Positions 17,855 through 27,329 are shown, counted from the stretch's first letter. The stretch is DNA of 64,000 nt from Allocoleopsis franciscana PCC 7113 (GCF_000317515.1 NC_019738.1:6908001-6972000); one strand, 5' to 3'. Notes: a model not told the origin generated them from the sequence alone. Made by a program: numbers and translations.

Positions 17855-18283
17855 ATGAATAGTTTAGAGCCTTTAAACCTCTATGGTCTAGATGGTGAAT
17901 TTTTGAATCAATCCAGTGCGAAAGAGGTTAAGCTGGTTAAAGCTGGTTCAGAGGCAACACAATCATCCTTTGAGATTCAAAACGATTCATCAGAATTAAT
18001 GCCTCTTTTTTATCTTTTTATTTTACTGCTGATCGTAATTTTTGTTGAAAGAATTGGTGGCAAATTTTTTCGCAAAACTACCAAAGTAAAGACTAATGCT
18101 CAATTAAAACCCCTCCCTTGTGAAAGTTGTCGCTTTTTTATCGATAATCCTCATCTAAAGTGTGCTGTCCATCCGGCTAAAGCCTTAACACCCCTCGCTT
18201 TAAATTGCCAGGATTATCACCCTGATAGTATCGCTTTCCCAAAAAATAAAGCCCGATTTACAAGCTCTAAAGTAGATGAATAA
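17855..18283 (+). CDS. Membrane protein with four-cysteine domain, second copy
   Basis: A 142-residue paralogue of the protein at 1183-1473. An extra ~45-residue N-terminal segment is followed by one membrane helix (about 47-66: LMPLFYLFILLLIVIFV) and the same cysteine domain: CESCRFF, NPHLKC, VHP, LNC-DY. I chose ATG 17855 with aaggaa at 17845-17850 over a TTG 15 bases upstream. It lies between a Kdp-linked response regulator and a histidine kinase, so a redox- or metal-sensing accessory role in that signalling set is conceivable (inference). Confidence 0.75.
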   Translation: MNSLEPLNLYGLDGEFLNQSSAKEVKLVKAGSEATQSSFEIQNDSSELMPLFYLFILLLIVIFVERIGGKFFRKTTKVKTNAQLKPLPCESCRFFIDNPHLKCAVHPAKALTPLALNCQDYHPDSIAFPKNKARFTSSKVDE

Positions 18284-18342
18284 AAAGAGATAATTTTTTA
18301 GATACGGCCTCGTGCGAGATAAAAAATTTAACTGAAGGGGCA

Positions 18343-20181
18343 ATGAAACTGAGAACAAAAATTTTAGCTGGCTACGGTGTTGCCCTCACCTTAGTGATTC
18401 TGGTTTGCGGCTGGGGTATTATTAACATTCGCCGCTTAGGCAGAGCCAGTGAAGCCATTCTGCGGGAAAACTACCGCAGCATTCTTGCGGCTGAAAATAT
18501 GATCGATGCTATTGAGCGGCAAGATAGCGCCACGTTGTTGGTTTTGCTAGGGAATGAAGAGCAAGGAACCGAGCAGTTTAGTGCCAATGAAGTGTTGTTT
18601 TTGCAGTGGTTAGGTCGCGCGAAGGACAATATCACCATTCCTGGAGAGAAAGAAGTCCTCCTCAACCTGGAAAAAAACTATAAAGACTATCTGCTCACGT
18701 TTTCCCAATTGCGAAGACAGCAACTGCGCCAGACTCCAGTTTCTACCGATTACTACTACGACACACTACTGCCTGCCTTTGAGTCGGTGCGCCAGACGAG
18801 TGTTGAGTTGCGAGAGTTAAACCAAAAAACAATGGTGCTCGCTTCACAACGCACTCAAGCGCTTTCCCATCAGGCAATTGGGTCAATGGCTGTTACTGGG
18901 GGAGCAGCAGCCGGTTTGGGTTTAGGATTTAGCTTACTGCTTTCGACGCGCTTGGTTCGACCCCTTAAGGAAATGACTCGCGCTACCGAACGAATTGCCG
19001 AAGGTGATTATGATATCGCCATCACCGTGAAATCCGATGATGAATTGGGTCTTTTGGCGCAAGAAATTACGACCATGAGCCAAAATCTCAAGGTCTTCCA
19101 CGAGCTAAATGTAGGTCAGGTTATTGCCGAAAAACAACGCAGTGAATCGATTATCCGTAGCATCAGTGATGGATTGGTTGTTGTGGATGCGGAGTTTGAA
19201 ATTATTGCGATTAATCCTATCGCTGCTGCCATTTTGAATACCACTGCCGAACAGGCTAAGGGAAAGCATTTTCTCAGTGTTTTTAATCATCAACAACTTT
19301 ATGAATACCTAAACATAACTGCCCAGACGGGAACGCCGCCCCAGTTAAATGAAAACCAATCTATCCTCTCAAAACAGACGGAAAACCAGGCGCAGTATTA
19401 CAAATTTGCTATTACTCCTGTAACGACAGAAGAAGGCACGATGCTTGGTGTTGTCCTCTTATTGCAGGATGTCACCAAACTCAAGGAATTAGACACTCTT
19501 AAAAGTGAGTTTGTAGCGACGGCATCCCACGAACTGCGAACCCCCCTAACGGGCATGGCGATGAGTCTTAACCTCCTGTTGGAAACTGCCCAACAGAAAC
19601 TATCTAATCGCGAACAAGAGCTGCTACACGCAGCCGTAGAAGATGTGGAACGCTTACGGACTTTGGTGAATGACCTTCTCGATCTTTCCAAAATTGAGTC
19701 CGGTCGAATTGAACTGGAGTTTATTGCTGTAGAGGTTGAGCTATTAATCGAGAAAGCTATTTCAATTTTGAGTGTACAGGCACAGGAGAAACAGATTGAA
19801 CTAACGCCCAGCATACCAACAGATATTGAGCCAGTGAAAGCAGACCCAAACAAAATCATCTGGGTGCTGATTAATTTAATTGCTAATGCTCTGCGTTACA
19901 CCGAGGCAGGGGGACATATCCAGGTGAGTGCTCAGCAGAAAGATGATTGGGTTTACCTATCAGTTGCCGATAATGGCCTTGGTATTCCTTGGGAGTATCA
20001 AGCAAAAATTTTCGATAAGTTTGTCCAGGTAAAAACTGATAAAGATGTGGGTGGGAGTGGTTTGGGGTTAGCGATTTGTAAGGAAATTGTCAAAGCACAT
20101 AGTGGGACAATTTGGGTTGATTCCGCCCCAGGCGAAGGCAGTACATTTACGTTTACGCTGCCTGTTGTTAATGAGCGGTGA
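18343..20181 (+). CDS. HAMP-PAS sensor histidine kinase
   Basis: A 612-residue membrane kinase. It has a helix at about 7-29, an extracytoplasmic four-helix-type sensor (30-180), a second helix at about 184-205, a HAMP domain (206-258), a PAS domain (about 268-375, IISDGLVVVDAEFEIIAINP-like), HisKA with ASHELRTPL (His near 394) and HATPase with NLIANALRYTE, DNGLGIP and GGSGLGLAI. It lies between the receiver-TPR regulator and the reduced KdpD, replacing the kinase half missing from KdpD. A Kdp role is inferred from position only. Confidence 0.93.
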   Translation: MKLRTKILAGYGVALTLVILVCGWGIINIRRLGRASEAILRENYRSILAAENMIDAIERQDSATLLVLLGNEEQGTEQFSANEVLFLQWLGRAKDNITIPGEKEVLLNLEKNYKDYLLTFSQLRRQQLRQTPVSTDYYYDTLLPAFESVRQTSVELRELNQKTMVLASQRTQALSHQAIGSMAVTGGAAAGLGLGFSLLLSTRLVRPLKEMTRATERIAEGDYDIAITVKSDDELGLLAQEITTMSQNLKVFHELNVGQVIAEKQRSESIIRSISDGLVVVDAEFEIIAINPIAAAILNTTAEQAKGKHFLSVFNHQQLYEYLNITAQTGTPPQLNENQSILSKQTENQAQYYKFAITPVTTEEGTMLGVVLLLQDVTKLKELDTLKSEFVATASHELRTPLTGMAMSLNLLLETAQQKLSNREQELLHAAVEDVERLRTLVNDLLDLSKIESGRIELEFIAVEVELLIEKAISILSVQAQEKQIELTPSIPTDIEPVKADPNKIIWVLINLIANALRYTEAGGHIQVSAQQKDDWVYLSVADNGLGIPWEYQAKIFDKFVQVKTDKDVGGSGLGLAICKEIVKAHSGTIWVDSAPGEGSTFTFTLPVVNER

Positions 20182-20189
20182 AAGGAACG

Positions 20190-20405
20190 ATGTCTAAGGC
20201 CAGAATCTTGATTGTGGATGATGAGAAAAATATCCGGCTGACGATCGCTCAATTAGGGGAATTGCAGGAAATAGAAGGTGATCGCGTCGAGGCGTTGAAG
20301 AATTACCGAGTGGCAACCGACCTCGATCCCACCTACAAACCCGCGCAAAATAACCTCACGCGAGCTACGCGATCGCATAAAAGTCGTCCTCCCTTAATTT
20401 TCTAA
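20190..20405 (+). pseudogene. Internally deleted copy of the response regulator
   Basis: A 71-codon frame that is an almost exact copy of the regulator at 17057-17725 with 450 bases (150 codons) cut out in frame. The first ~20 codons (ARILIVDDEKNIRLTIAQ) join directly to LGELQEIEGDRVEALKNY and the shared C-terminus. The duplicated 3' flank extends past the stop. The phospho-Asp and the rest of the receiver are gone. The frame stays open and has a ribosome-binding site (gaaagga), so a small TPR peptide may still be made. It overlaps neither neighbour and starts 8 bases after the kinase. Confidence 0.8.
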
Positions 20406-20511
20406 TCCCATTTCACTTTATAGCCGCTATAGGGAGTTTTCAGAATAGTATTTACAGTAAAAGAAACACATCAAAAAATTTACAATTCTATATCCAAAGT
20501 TCCCTATTCCC

Positions 20512-21666
20512 ATGATTCATCAAAACGAGATAGCCAACCAATTGAATAGTACTGAACCTAATGACACCCTTTCTCGCCGCCGTCGAGGTAAGCACAAAAT
20601 GTTTATTGGCATGGCTCCCGGCGTAGGCAAAACCTATCGAATGCTGGAAGAAGCCCATCGACTTAAGGAAGAAGGCATTGATGTGGTGATTGGCTTACTA
20701 GAAACTCATGGGCGTGAAGAAACAGCAGACAAAGCCGTTGGATTAGAGATGATGCCTAAAAAGCTAATTGTTCACGGCGGCGTTACTTTGGGAGAAATGG
20801 ATACAGACGCTATTTTGGAGCGCCAACCTCAATTAGTCCTCGTCGATGAACTTGCACACACCAATATACCCGGTTCGTTGCGAGAAAAGCGCTACCAGGA
20901 TGTTGAGGTTATTTTGGAAACTGGTATTGATGTTTATTCCACAGTTAACATTCAGCACTTAGAGAGTCTCAATGACTTAGTAGCAAAGATTACTGGGGTG
21001 GTGGTGCGTGAGCGAATTCCTGATCGCATTCTTGATGAAGCCACAGAAGTTGTAGTCGTAGATGTCACACCCGAAACCCTACAAGAACGGTTAATCGAAG
21101 GCAAAATTTATGCTCCAGAAAAAATTGAACAATCCCTACAAAACTTTTTTCAGAAGCGTCATTTAGTTGCGTTACGGGAGTTAGCTTTACGAGAAGTTGC
21201 TGACAATATAGAAGAATCAGCAGAGAAAAACTCTACTCCAGCAGCTCAGTTTTGTAATGTTCACGAGCGAGTTTTGGTTTGTATTTCCACTTACCCTAAT
21301 TCAGCTCAGTTGCTCAGAAGAGGAGCAAGATTAGCTACTGTCATGCGATCACGCCTGTATGCGTTATTTGTCGATCACCCAGAACGCTTCCTCACTAGGG
21401 ATGAAAGCCTTTATATTGAAACCTGCAAAAATTTTTGTCTGGAGTTTGGTGGCGAGTTTATCTGCGTAAAATCTGCAAATGTGGCTGATGCAATCGCAGC
21501 GACAGCACGACAGTACCACATTACTCAAGTCATTCTAGGACAGTCTCATAAATCTCGTTGGGAAATACTCTGGAGGGGTTCTCTTGTTCAGAAATTAGTA
21601 CGATATCTCAAAGATGTAGATTTGCATATTATTGCGACCGAAAAAAAAGAATTTAAGCGCTTTTGA
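20512..21666 (+). CDS. kdpD: Truncated KdpD (KdpD + USP domains only)
   Basis: A 384-residue cytosolic protein equivalent to only the N-terminal part of E. coli KdpD. The KdpD domain (about 25-232) has a Walker A motif GMAPGVGKT at 33-41 and VLVDELAHTN (Walker B-like). A universal-stress-protein-like domain follows (about 245-380, with LGQSHKSRWE). The membrane module, HisKA and ATPase domains are absent, as is typical of cyanobacterial KdpD. ATG 20512 follows a duplicated spacer. Signalling probably needs a separate kinase, for which the genes at 18343 and 10357 are the nearby candidates. Confidence 0.93.
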   Translation: MIHQNEIANQLNSTEPNDTLSRRRRGKHKMFIGMAPGVGKTYRMLEEAHRLKEEGIDVVIGLLETHGREETADKAVGLEMMPKKLIVHGGVTLGEMDTDAILERQPQLVLVDELAHTNIPGSLREKRYQDVEVILETGIDVYSTVNIQHLESLNDLVAKITGVVVRERIPDRILDEATEVVVVDVTPETLQERLIEGKIYAPEKIEQSLQNFFQKRHLVALRELALREVADNIEESAEKNSTPAAQFCNVHERVLVCISTYPNSAQLLRRGARLATVMRSRLYALFVDHPERFLTRDESLYIETCKNFCLEFGGEFICVKSANVADAIAATARQYHITQVILGQSHKSRWEILWRGSLVQKLVRYLKDVDLHIIATEKKEFKRF

Positions 21667-21820
21667 GATTGAGCCGGGTGATTGGGCTAAGTCTCCTACC
21701 CGAAGAGAAGGCTTCTTGCTCTTCCTTCACGGCTAAAGAAGCGGAGCTTTGAGATTTTGCGATCGCGCCTTCATTCCGATAAGCTAAGAACGCACGATCA
21801 CCCAGTACAAATAACATTCT

Positions 21821-23002
21821 ATGCCTCTCGTAATCGGCTTAATCAGCGGCACATCGGTGGATGGCATTGATGCCGCCTTAGTAGACATTACTGGTACTGA
21901 TGTTGATTTAAAAATTGAGCTACTCGCTGGTGCAACTTATCCCTATCCAGAAACGCTCAGAGAGCAAATTCTGCAAGTTTGCGCTGGTGCGGCTGTATCA
22001 ATGGCTGAATTGGCAGAGTTAGATGATGCGATCGCCATTCAATTTGCCCAAGCAGCACGAGACATTCAAATCAGCCATCCCCCAGCCGACCTGATTGGCT
22101 CCCACGGTCAAACCGTCTATCACCGCCCACCGCTCAAGCTGGGGAATCAACCAGCGGTCGAAACTCTTCCCGGTGCGTCCCTAGGATATACTCTCCAACT
22201 GGGACGAGGAGAACTCATCGCCCACCTGACGGGGATCAAGACGGTGAGCAATTTCCGTGCGGCTGACATGGCGGCACAAGGACAGGGTGCCCCACTCGTG
22301 CCCAAGGTGGATGCTTACCTATTTTCGTCACCCACTCAGCACCAATGTATCCAAAATATTGGTGGTATCGGCAATTTAACTTACCTACCCGTGCGTCAAG
22401 ATGATTGGATCGATCGAGTTTGTGGCTGGGATACGGGGCCGGGTAACACCCTTTTGGACTTAGCTGTGCAACATTTCACAGGAGGTAGCCAAACTTACGA
22501 CCAAGATGGGAATTGGGCAGCCAGTGGCACTCCCTGTGACGCCCTAGTCGAACAGTGGCTCAGTCAAGACTATTTCCAAATCGCACCGCCAAAATCTACA
22601 GGCCGGGAGTTGTTTGGCTGGGATTACTTCAATCAGTGCTTGGTAGAAGGGGAGGCGTATAACTTGACACCCACTGATCTGTTAGCTACGTTGACCGAAC
22701 TGACGGTGAGGTCAATTATCATGAGCTACCAAAACTTTTTACCCCAGATGCCCCAGAGAGTCCTGTTATGTGGGGGTGGAAGCCGCAATCTTTACTTGAA
22801 ACAACGCTTAACTGATCAGCTAGGAGCGAGCCAGGTACTAACCACGGATGAAGCAGGAGTGAGTGCAGATTTTAAAGAAGCGATCGCTTTTGCAGTGTTG
22901 GCTCATTGGCGAAATCTCGGTATCCCCGGTAACCTACCCAAGGTAACTGGAGCCAACTCAGCCGTACTCCTAGGGAATGTCTATCCGTCTCTTGGAGCTT
23001 GA
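21821..23002 (+). CDS. anmK: Anhydro-N-acetylmuramic acid kinase
   Basis: A 393-residue sugar kinase that phosphorylates and opens 1,6-anhydro-MurNAc during peptidoglycan recycling in the cytoplasm. Seen here are the N-terminal [18 protein letters not shown] phosphate-binding motif, [48 protein letters not shown] and the late LLCGGGSRN motif. Length is normal. It is separated from kdpD by 154 bases with small hairpins and begins a housekeeping stretch. Confidence 0.97.
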   Translation: MPLVIGLISGTSVDGIDAALVDITGTDVDLKIELLAGATYPYPETLREQILQVCAGAAVSMAELAELDDAIAIQFAQAARDIQISHPPADLIGSHGQTVYHRPPLKLGNQPAVETLPGASLGYTLQLGRGELIAHLTGIKTVSNFRAADMAAQGQGAPLVPKVDAYLFSSPTQHQCIQNIGGIGNLTYLPVRQDDWIDRVCGWDTGPGNTLLDLAVQHFTGGSQTYDQDGNWAASGTPCDALVEQWLSQDYFQIAPPKSTGRELFGWDYFNQCLVEGEAYNLTPTDLLATLTELTVRSIIMSYQNFLPQMPQRVLLCGGGSRNLYLKQRLTDQLGASQVLTTDEAGVSADFKEAIAFAVLAHWRNLGIPGNLPKVTGANSAVLLGNVYPSLGA

Positions 23003-23183
23003 ACTTAGACAAACCTCCCTGTAGGCAACAGGAGTCCGGTTATACTTAAACTTACTTGCTACTTTTCATTCTCATTGATGCCGCTTGAGGCAATTCCCGA
23101 AGTTACGCTAATTACTGGTTGCAAGTGATCTGAGTGCGGAGAATGAGAGAGGCAATATTAGATAATAAGTAAAGGGTAACACC

Positions 23184-23630
23184 GTGGCTCACACCTTTTT
23201 ATTGGAGGCAGGACGCTGGACACTCCAGGGAAATTGGCTGGAGCGCAATGGGATGCCAATTCCTGTCAGAGGTATGACACTCATTGCCTGGGGTCGGGAA
23301 AATTGGTTTACCATGGTCACCAAGCTAGTGTTTCCCGACAGTGAGCGCGAGGATATATCTTTTCAGTATCGGGGGCGTCTTGACGCTGGCGAACGACAGT
23401 ATACCTTTGTCTTAAAACACAGTGTCTTAGGACATGTGGAAGGCGAAGGCTGGGTGACTCCAGAATCCATTGTTCAACGTTATTGGGTATTAGGCGATCG
23501 CCACCGCCGTAGCGGCTTTGAAACAAGCCATCGGCTCAATGAAAATACCTACTATTTGTCCAGTGGGATCATGGCAGGTCACTATCTGACCAGTACCATG
23601 GAGGCGACTCTAGAACGTCAGCCAGAGTAA
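23184..23630 (+). CDS. Conserved cyanobacterial beta-rich protein
   Basis: A 148-residue soluble protein with alternating hydrophobic strands and many Trp/Tyr/Arg residues (EAGRWTLQGNWLE, ISFQYRGRLD, GEGWVTPESIVQRYWVLGD, GFETSHRLNENTYYLSSGIMAGHYL). It looks like a small beta-barrel or lipocalin-like fold. I recognise no named family, though it resembles proteins common in cyanobacteria. GTG or ATG ambiguity: it starts at the gtg of gtggctcac (23184) with no stronger alternative. Confidence 0.7.
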   Translation: MAHTFLLEAGRWTLQGNWLERNGMPIPVRGMTLIAWGRENWFTMVTKLVFPDSEREDISFQYRGRLDAGERQYTFVLKHSVLGHVEGEGWVTPESIVQRYWVLGDRHRRSGFETSHRLNENTYYLSSGIMAGHYLTSTMEATLERQPE

Positions 23631-23966
23631 CCCTATACTTCCAGATCAGTCTGGGGTGAGTTCGACTCAATGGAGTAACTCTATGGGCAACAACTGGATA
23701 GATGTATCTTAAATGACCATGCGTTCTGACAACAGGCAACGAGTAACGTGCTAGAACACTAGCCGCCGCATGTTGCTCAGTTTGTCGCCTCTTCTTTTAG
23801 GGAAAATTCCATCGATGCCAAAAGCAAGCGAGTGAAATTAGAATGGCGAAAGATCGTAGGTCATTCAGGGCAGTTCTGGTCTGACAAATTCCCAACTTGT
23901 CTTTAGGAAGACATCGCTCTCATCGGTATCTTTAATTCAACCGCTTAAAGCTGCTAGAACAAAATC
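23631..23966. other. Intergenic region before Ser/Thr kinase
   Basis: 336 bases of mixed composition. I see no plausible gene, RNA or clear hairpin. It must include the promoter of the kinase gene. Confidence 0.5.
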
Positions 23967-25502
23967 ATGACAACAGACCCCAACTATGGTCGCTTAGTCG
24001 CCAATCGCTATCAACTGGTCAAGCTGATCGGCAAAGGCGCTATGGGTCGGGTTTATCAAGCCAAAGATATGCTTCTGGGCGGAGTCATCGTTGCCGTCAA
24101 ATTTCTGTCCCAGGCATTGCTGAGCAAGAAAATGCGCGATCGCTTTTATGGGGAAGCAACGATCTGTGCCATGCTGGGCGAACAAAGCAATCACATTGTT
24201 CGAGTGAGGGACTATGGCGTAGATGAAAATGAGATTTCCTTCTATGTCATGGAATACTTGGAAGGAGAAAGCTTAAGCGAAGTTATTCGACAGCAGCCTC
24301 TCTCTTTACCTCGGTTTTTGAATATGTCCCGCCAAATTTGTTCGGGACTGCAAACAGCTCATAAGGGCATCGTTCGTGATGGTAAACTCAGCCCAGTCAT
24401 TCATCGGGATATTAAACCCAGTAACATTCTCATTGTTCAAGATGAATCCTTCGGAGAGTTAGTCAAAATTCTCGACTTTGGCATTGCCAAACTGCTTCAG
24501 TCCGAAGGCGATCAAACACACTCGTTTATGGGTACCCTCGCTTATTGTTCACCCGAACAAATGGAGGGTAAAGAATTGGATAAACGCTCCGACATTTACA
24601 GTCTGGGCATCATGATGTTTGAGATGCTGACGGGTGAAATGCCCATCATGGGTGAAACACATTCTTTTGGCGGCTGGTACAAAGCTCATCACGATTTCCC
24701 TCCTCGCTCGTTTGAATCCGTTAATCCAGACCTCAAATTACCAAAACACCTCAAGAAGCTAGTTCTTAGCTGTCTGGCAAAAGACCCCAACCATCGTCCT
24801 CAAAGCGTCGAGGAAATCCTGCGAGTCTTGAAATCCATACAGGAATGTCTTAAACGGGGTGAAGAGCTGGTTGGGGAGTGGGGAGGTAAGGTGGAAGAGT
24901 TGCCTCCACCGGCCTCACCAACGCAGGAGCGCAATCGTACATCGGATGAAATTTGTCTAGCCACTTCTTGGCCTAAAGACAAACCCCAAGCAACAATTGT
25001 TTTTCCCCATATCCTTAAAGCCAACAATGAACATTTAGCCACCCTTTGGGTGATGCTCAACAAAAAAGACATTCAGGAACGTTTGGTTAGTACACGCTAC
25101 AACCAATTCCTCTTTTTGCCATCACCCCATCCAATTGTGCTATGGATTACTGTTCTGCATAACCGCGAATATGGTGCTCGTTGGCTTCCTTGCTACCTAG
25201 ACCTTAAAACCGATATCGGTCAAAAAATGGTGAGACTCTTAGGAGAAGCGGGAAGCTACCGTCTCTTATTCTTTGCTCTATCAGAACCCCATAAATGTGC
25301 TAAAGTAATGACCTCAAATATTGCTCCTGCTCAATGCAAATTGCTGAAAAATTGGGCAAACTCTAGTCAAACTTTACTATCTTCTGGTCAATCTCAGTTA
25401 ACGAAAAAGATTCTCAAACAGGAATTTGAGAAACTCAAGCCTAAGATTCTGATGAAGCTAGAAGCCATTCATACCGATTTTCCAACAGATCTTTCGGGCT
25501 AA
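23967..25502 (+). CDS. Serine/threonine protein kinase
   Basis: A 511-residue eukaryotic-type kinase. The catalytic domain (about 15-280) has GKGAMGRVY (P-loop), K45 in VAVKF, HRDIKPSNIL (catalytic loop), DFGIAK (metal-binding DFG) and SPEQ in place of APE. All key residues are present. A short low-complexity linker (about 300-320) leads to a C-terminal domain (about 325-505) without membrane helices or repeats, seen in other cyanobacterial kinases but unnamed to me. It stands alone and converges with pntB across a terminator hairpin. Confidence 0.93.
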   Translation: MTTDPNYGRLVANRYQLVKLIGKGAMGRVYQAKDMLLGGVIVAVKFLSQALLSKKMRDRFYGEATICAMLGEQSNHIVRVRDYGVDENEISFYVMEYLEGESLSEVIRQQPLSLPRFLNMSRQICSGLQTAHKGIVRDGKLSPVIHRDIKPSNILIVQDESFGELVKILDFGIAKLLQSEGDQTHSFMGTLAYCSPEQMEGKELDKRSDIYSLGIMMFEMLTGEMPIMGETHSFGGWYKAHHDFPPRSFESVNPDLKLPKHLKKLVLSCLAKDPNHRPQSVEEILRVLKSIQECLKRGEELVGEWGGKVEELPPPASPTQERNRTSDEICLATSWPKDKPQATIVFPHILKANNEHLATLWVMLNKKDIQERLVSTRYNQFLFLPSPHPIVLWITVLHNREYGARWLPCYLDLKTDIGQKMVRLLGEAGSYRLLFFALSEPHKCAKVMTSNIAPAQCKLLKNWANSSQTLLSSGQSQLTKKILKQEFEKLKPKILMKLEAIHTDFPTDLSG

Positions 25503-25512
25503 GAATTGAAAA

Positions 25513-25551
25513 GTTGAAGGTTGGAATTTCAAACCACCTTCAACCTTCAAC
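25513..25551. terminator. Bidirectional terminator hairpin
   Basis: gttgaaggttg (25513-25523) pairs perfectly with caaccttcaac (25541-25551). It lies between convergent genes (Ser/Thr kinase and pntB), flanked by A/T-rich bases on both sides (aattgaaaa and taataattttc). Confidence 0.65.
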
Positions 25552-25571
25552 CTAATAATTTTCAACTCTGC

Positions 25572-26975
25572 TTAAAGCTGCTTCACCTGAGAAACAAGCT
25601 GCGCGACGACATCTTTGGCGCTACCAAAAAGCATCATCGTTTTGTCTTTGTAAAACAGCTCATTATCAACACCAGCAAAGCCCGTACTCATGCCGCGTTT
25701 AATTACAATCGCGTGCTTAGCCTTGTCTACCTCTAAAATCGGCATTCCGTAAATTGGACTCCCCGCATCACTGCGAGCGGCTGGATTAACCACATCGTTG
25801 GCACCAATCACCAGAGCCACATCGGTTTCATCGAATTGGGGATTGATGTCATCCATATCGTAAAGCTGGGGATAAGGCACATTCGCCTCCGCCAACAACA
25901 CATTCATGTGTCCCGGCATCCGACCCGCAACCGGGTGAATGGCATATTTAACCTCAACACCCAGTTTATCCAACTGATCCGCCAACTCTCGCACGGCGTG
26001 CTGTGCCTGAGCCACCGCCATCCCATAGCCAGGAACAATCACGACATTTCGGGCATAGCCCAGCATCATCGCCGCTTCTTCCGCATCAACACTCTTGACG
26101 GTCTGGTCACTGCTGCCACTAGCACCAGCAATGGCAACAGAACCACTCGAACCAAAGGCACCGAACAGCACACTAGCCAGGGAGCGGTTCATCGCTTTAC
26201 ACATAATCTGAGTGAGGATGATTCCCGACGCACCGACCAATGCGCCAGCAATGATTAACATGTTATTCATCACGACAAAACCCGCAGCACTCGCGGCTAG
26301 GCCAGAGTACGAGTTGAGCAGGGAAATCACCACCGGCATATCACCCCCCCCAATGGGGATGACAAACAGCACGCCGAGAAGCAAGGAGATGGCAAGCAGC
26401 CCCAAGAAGATAGAAAGATGACCGGGTGTGGCAATCAGAAAGCCACTCACCACGAAAAACCCAATCAAGATCAAAGCGTTGATAGGTTGTTGCAAGGGAA
26501 ACGTCATCGGAGCTCCGGGGAGAAGTCCTTGCAATTTCGCAAACGCCACTAAACTCCCCGTCAGGGTAACCCCACCAATCAATACACCAAGAATAATCGT
26601 AATCGTAGCGTACAGGGTGACCGGTTCCCCAGTACTCAACAAGCGCCAGAATTCGCCAATCCCTACCAAGGCAGAGGCTGCACCCCCCAGACCATTGAGC
26701 AGACCGACCATCTGAGGCATGTCGGTCATTTGCACTTTTAACGCTGCGATCACACCCAGCACTGAGCCAATGACCAGCGCCAAGAGAATCATCTGATAGT
26801 TGAGTACCTGCCGTTCTAGTAGGGTCGCCACGATAGCCAGCAACATGCCTACGGCAGCTATGACATTTCCCTGACGTGCTGTTGCCGGGGAACCCAGCTT
26901 TTTCAGGCCAAAAATAAATAGCGATGCTGCCACTAAATAGCTCAGCTCAATCCCAGTCGGGAGAAAGTCGGTCAT
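25572..26975 (-). CDS. pntB: NAD(P) transhydrogenase subunit beta
   Basis: The 467-residue beta subunit of proton-translocating transhydrogenase, which couples the proton gradient to hydride transfer between NADH and NADP+. It has about nine membrane helices (residues ~8-265), then a soluble NADP(H) domain with VPGYGMAVAQAQ (nucleotide-binding loop), HPVAGRMPGHMNVLLAEA and GANDVVNPAA. Length is normal. Its ATG overlaps the end of the upstream subunit by four bases (ATGA), showing tight coupling. It is the last gene of a three-gene minus-strand operon. Confidence 0.97.
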   Translation of the reverse strand: MTDFLPTGIELSYLVAASLFIFGLKKLGSPATARQGNVIAAVGMLLAIVATLLERQVLNYQMILLALVIGSVLGVIAALKVQMTDMPQMVGLLNGLGGAASALVGIGEFWRLLSTGEPVTLYATITIILGVLIGGVTLTGSLVAFAKLQGLLPGAPMTFPLQQPINALILIGFFVVSGFLIATPGHLSIFLGLLAISLLLGVLFVIPIGGGDMPVVISLLNSYSGLAASAAGFVVMNNMLIIAGALVGASGIILTQIMCKAMNRSLASVLFGAFGSSGSVAIAGASGSSDQTVKSVDAEEAAMMLGYARNVVIVPGYGMAVAQAQHAVRELADQLDKLGVEVKYAIHPVAGRMPGHMNVLLAEANVPYPQLYDMDDINPQFDETDVALVIGANDVVNPAARSDAGSPIYGMPILEVDKAKHAIVIKRGMSTGFAGVDNELFYKDKTMMLFGSAKDVVAQLVSQVKQL

Positions 26976-27268
26976 GCCTTCACCTCTTTCTTCTTAAACA
27001 TTTGCAACATCCGATCCGTCACCAGGAAACCACCCACCACGTTGACCATTGCCAGTACGATGGCAAGTAAGCCCAAAATCACAGTGATACTCGACTCTTT
27101 AGGGCCAGAGATAATCAATGCCCCAATCACAGCAATGCCAGAAATGGCGTTAGCTCCGGACATCAGGGGGGTATGGAGTGTTGGCGGCACTTTGTTGATC
27201 ACTTCAAAACCAACAAAAGACGCCAGCACAAATACAAACAAACTGGAAAGTAATGTAGCTGCTGTCAT
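26972..27268 (-). CDS. pntA: NAD(P) transhydrogenase subunit alpha, part 2
   Basis: A 98-residue membrane protein with three to four helices, corresponding to the C-terminal membrane part of E. coli PntA (SSLFVFVLASFVGFEVI, PPTLHTPLMSGANAISGI, VTDRMLQMFKKK). In cyanobacteria and some other bacteria PntA is split into two genes, as here. It overlaps pntB by four bases and follows part 1 after 61 bases. Confidence 0.95.
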   Translation of the reverse strand: MTAATLLSSLFVFVLASFVGFEVINKVPPTLHTPLMSGANAISGIAVIGALIISGPKESSITVILGLLAIVLAMVNVVGGFLVTDRMLQMFKKKEVKA

Positions 27269-27329
27269 AAATTTACAAACGGTTTTTTTGTCACTAAATG
27301 CAACAAGTTAGAGAGGAACATAAGGTGCG

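Noticed and set aside
20178-20252. Minus-strand frame over the kinase end and mini-regulator
   Set aside because: It is a mirror of two supported plus-strand features.
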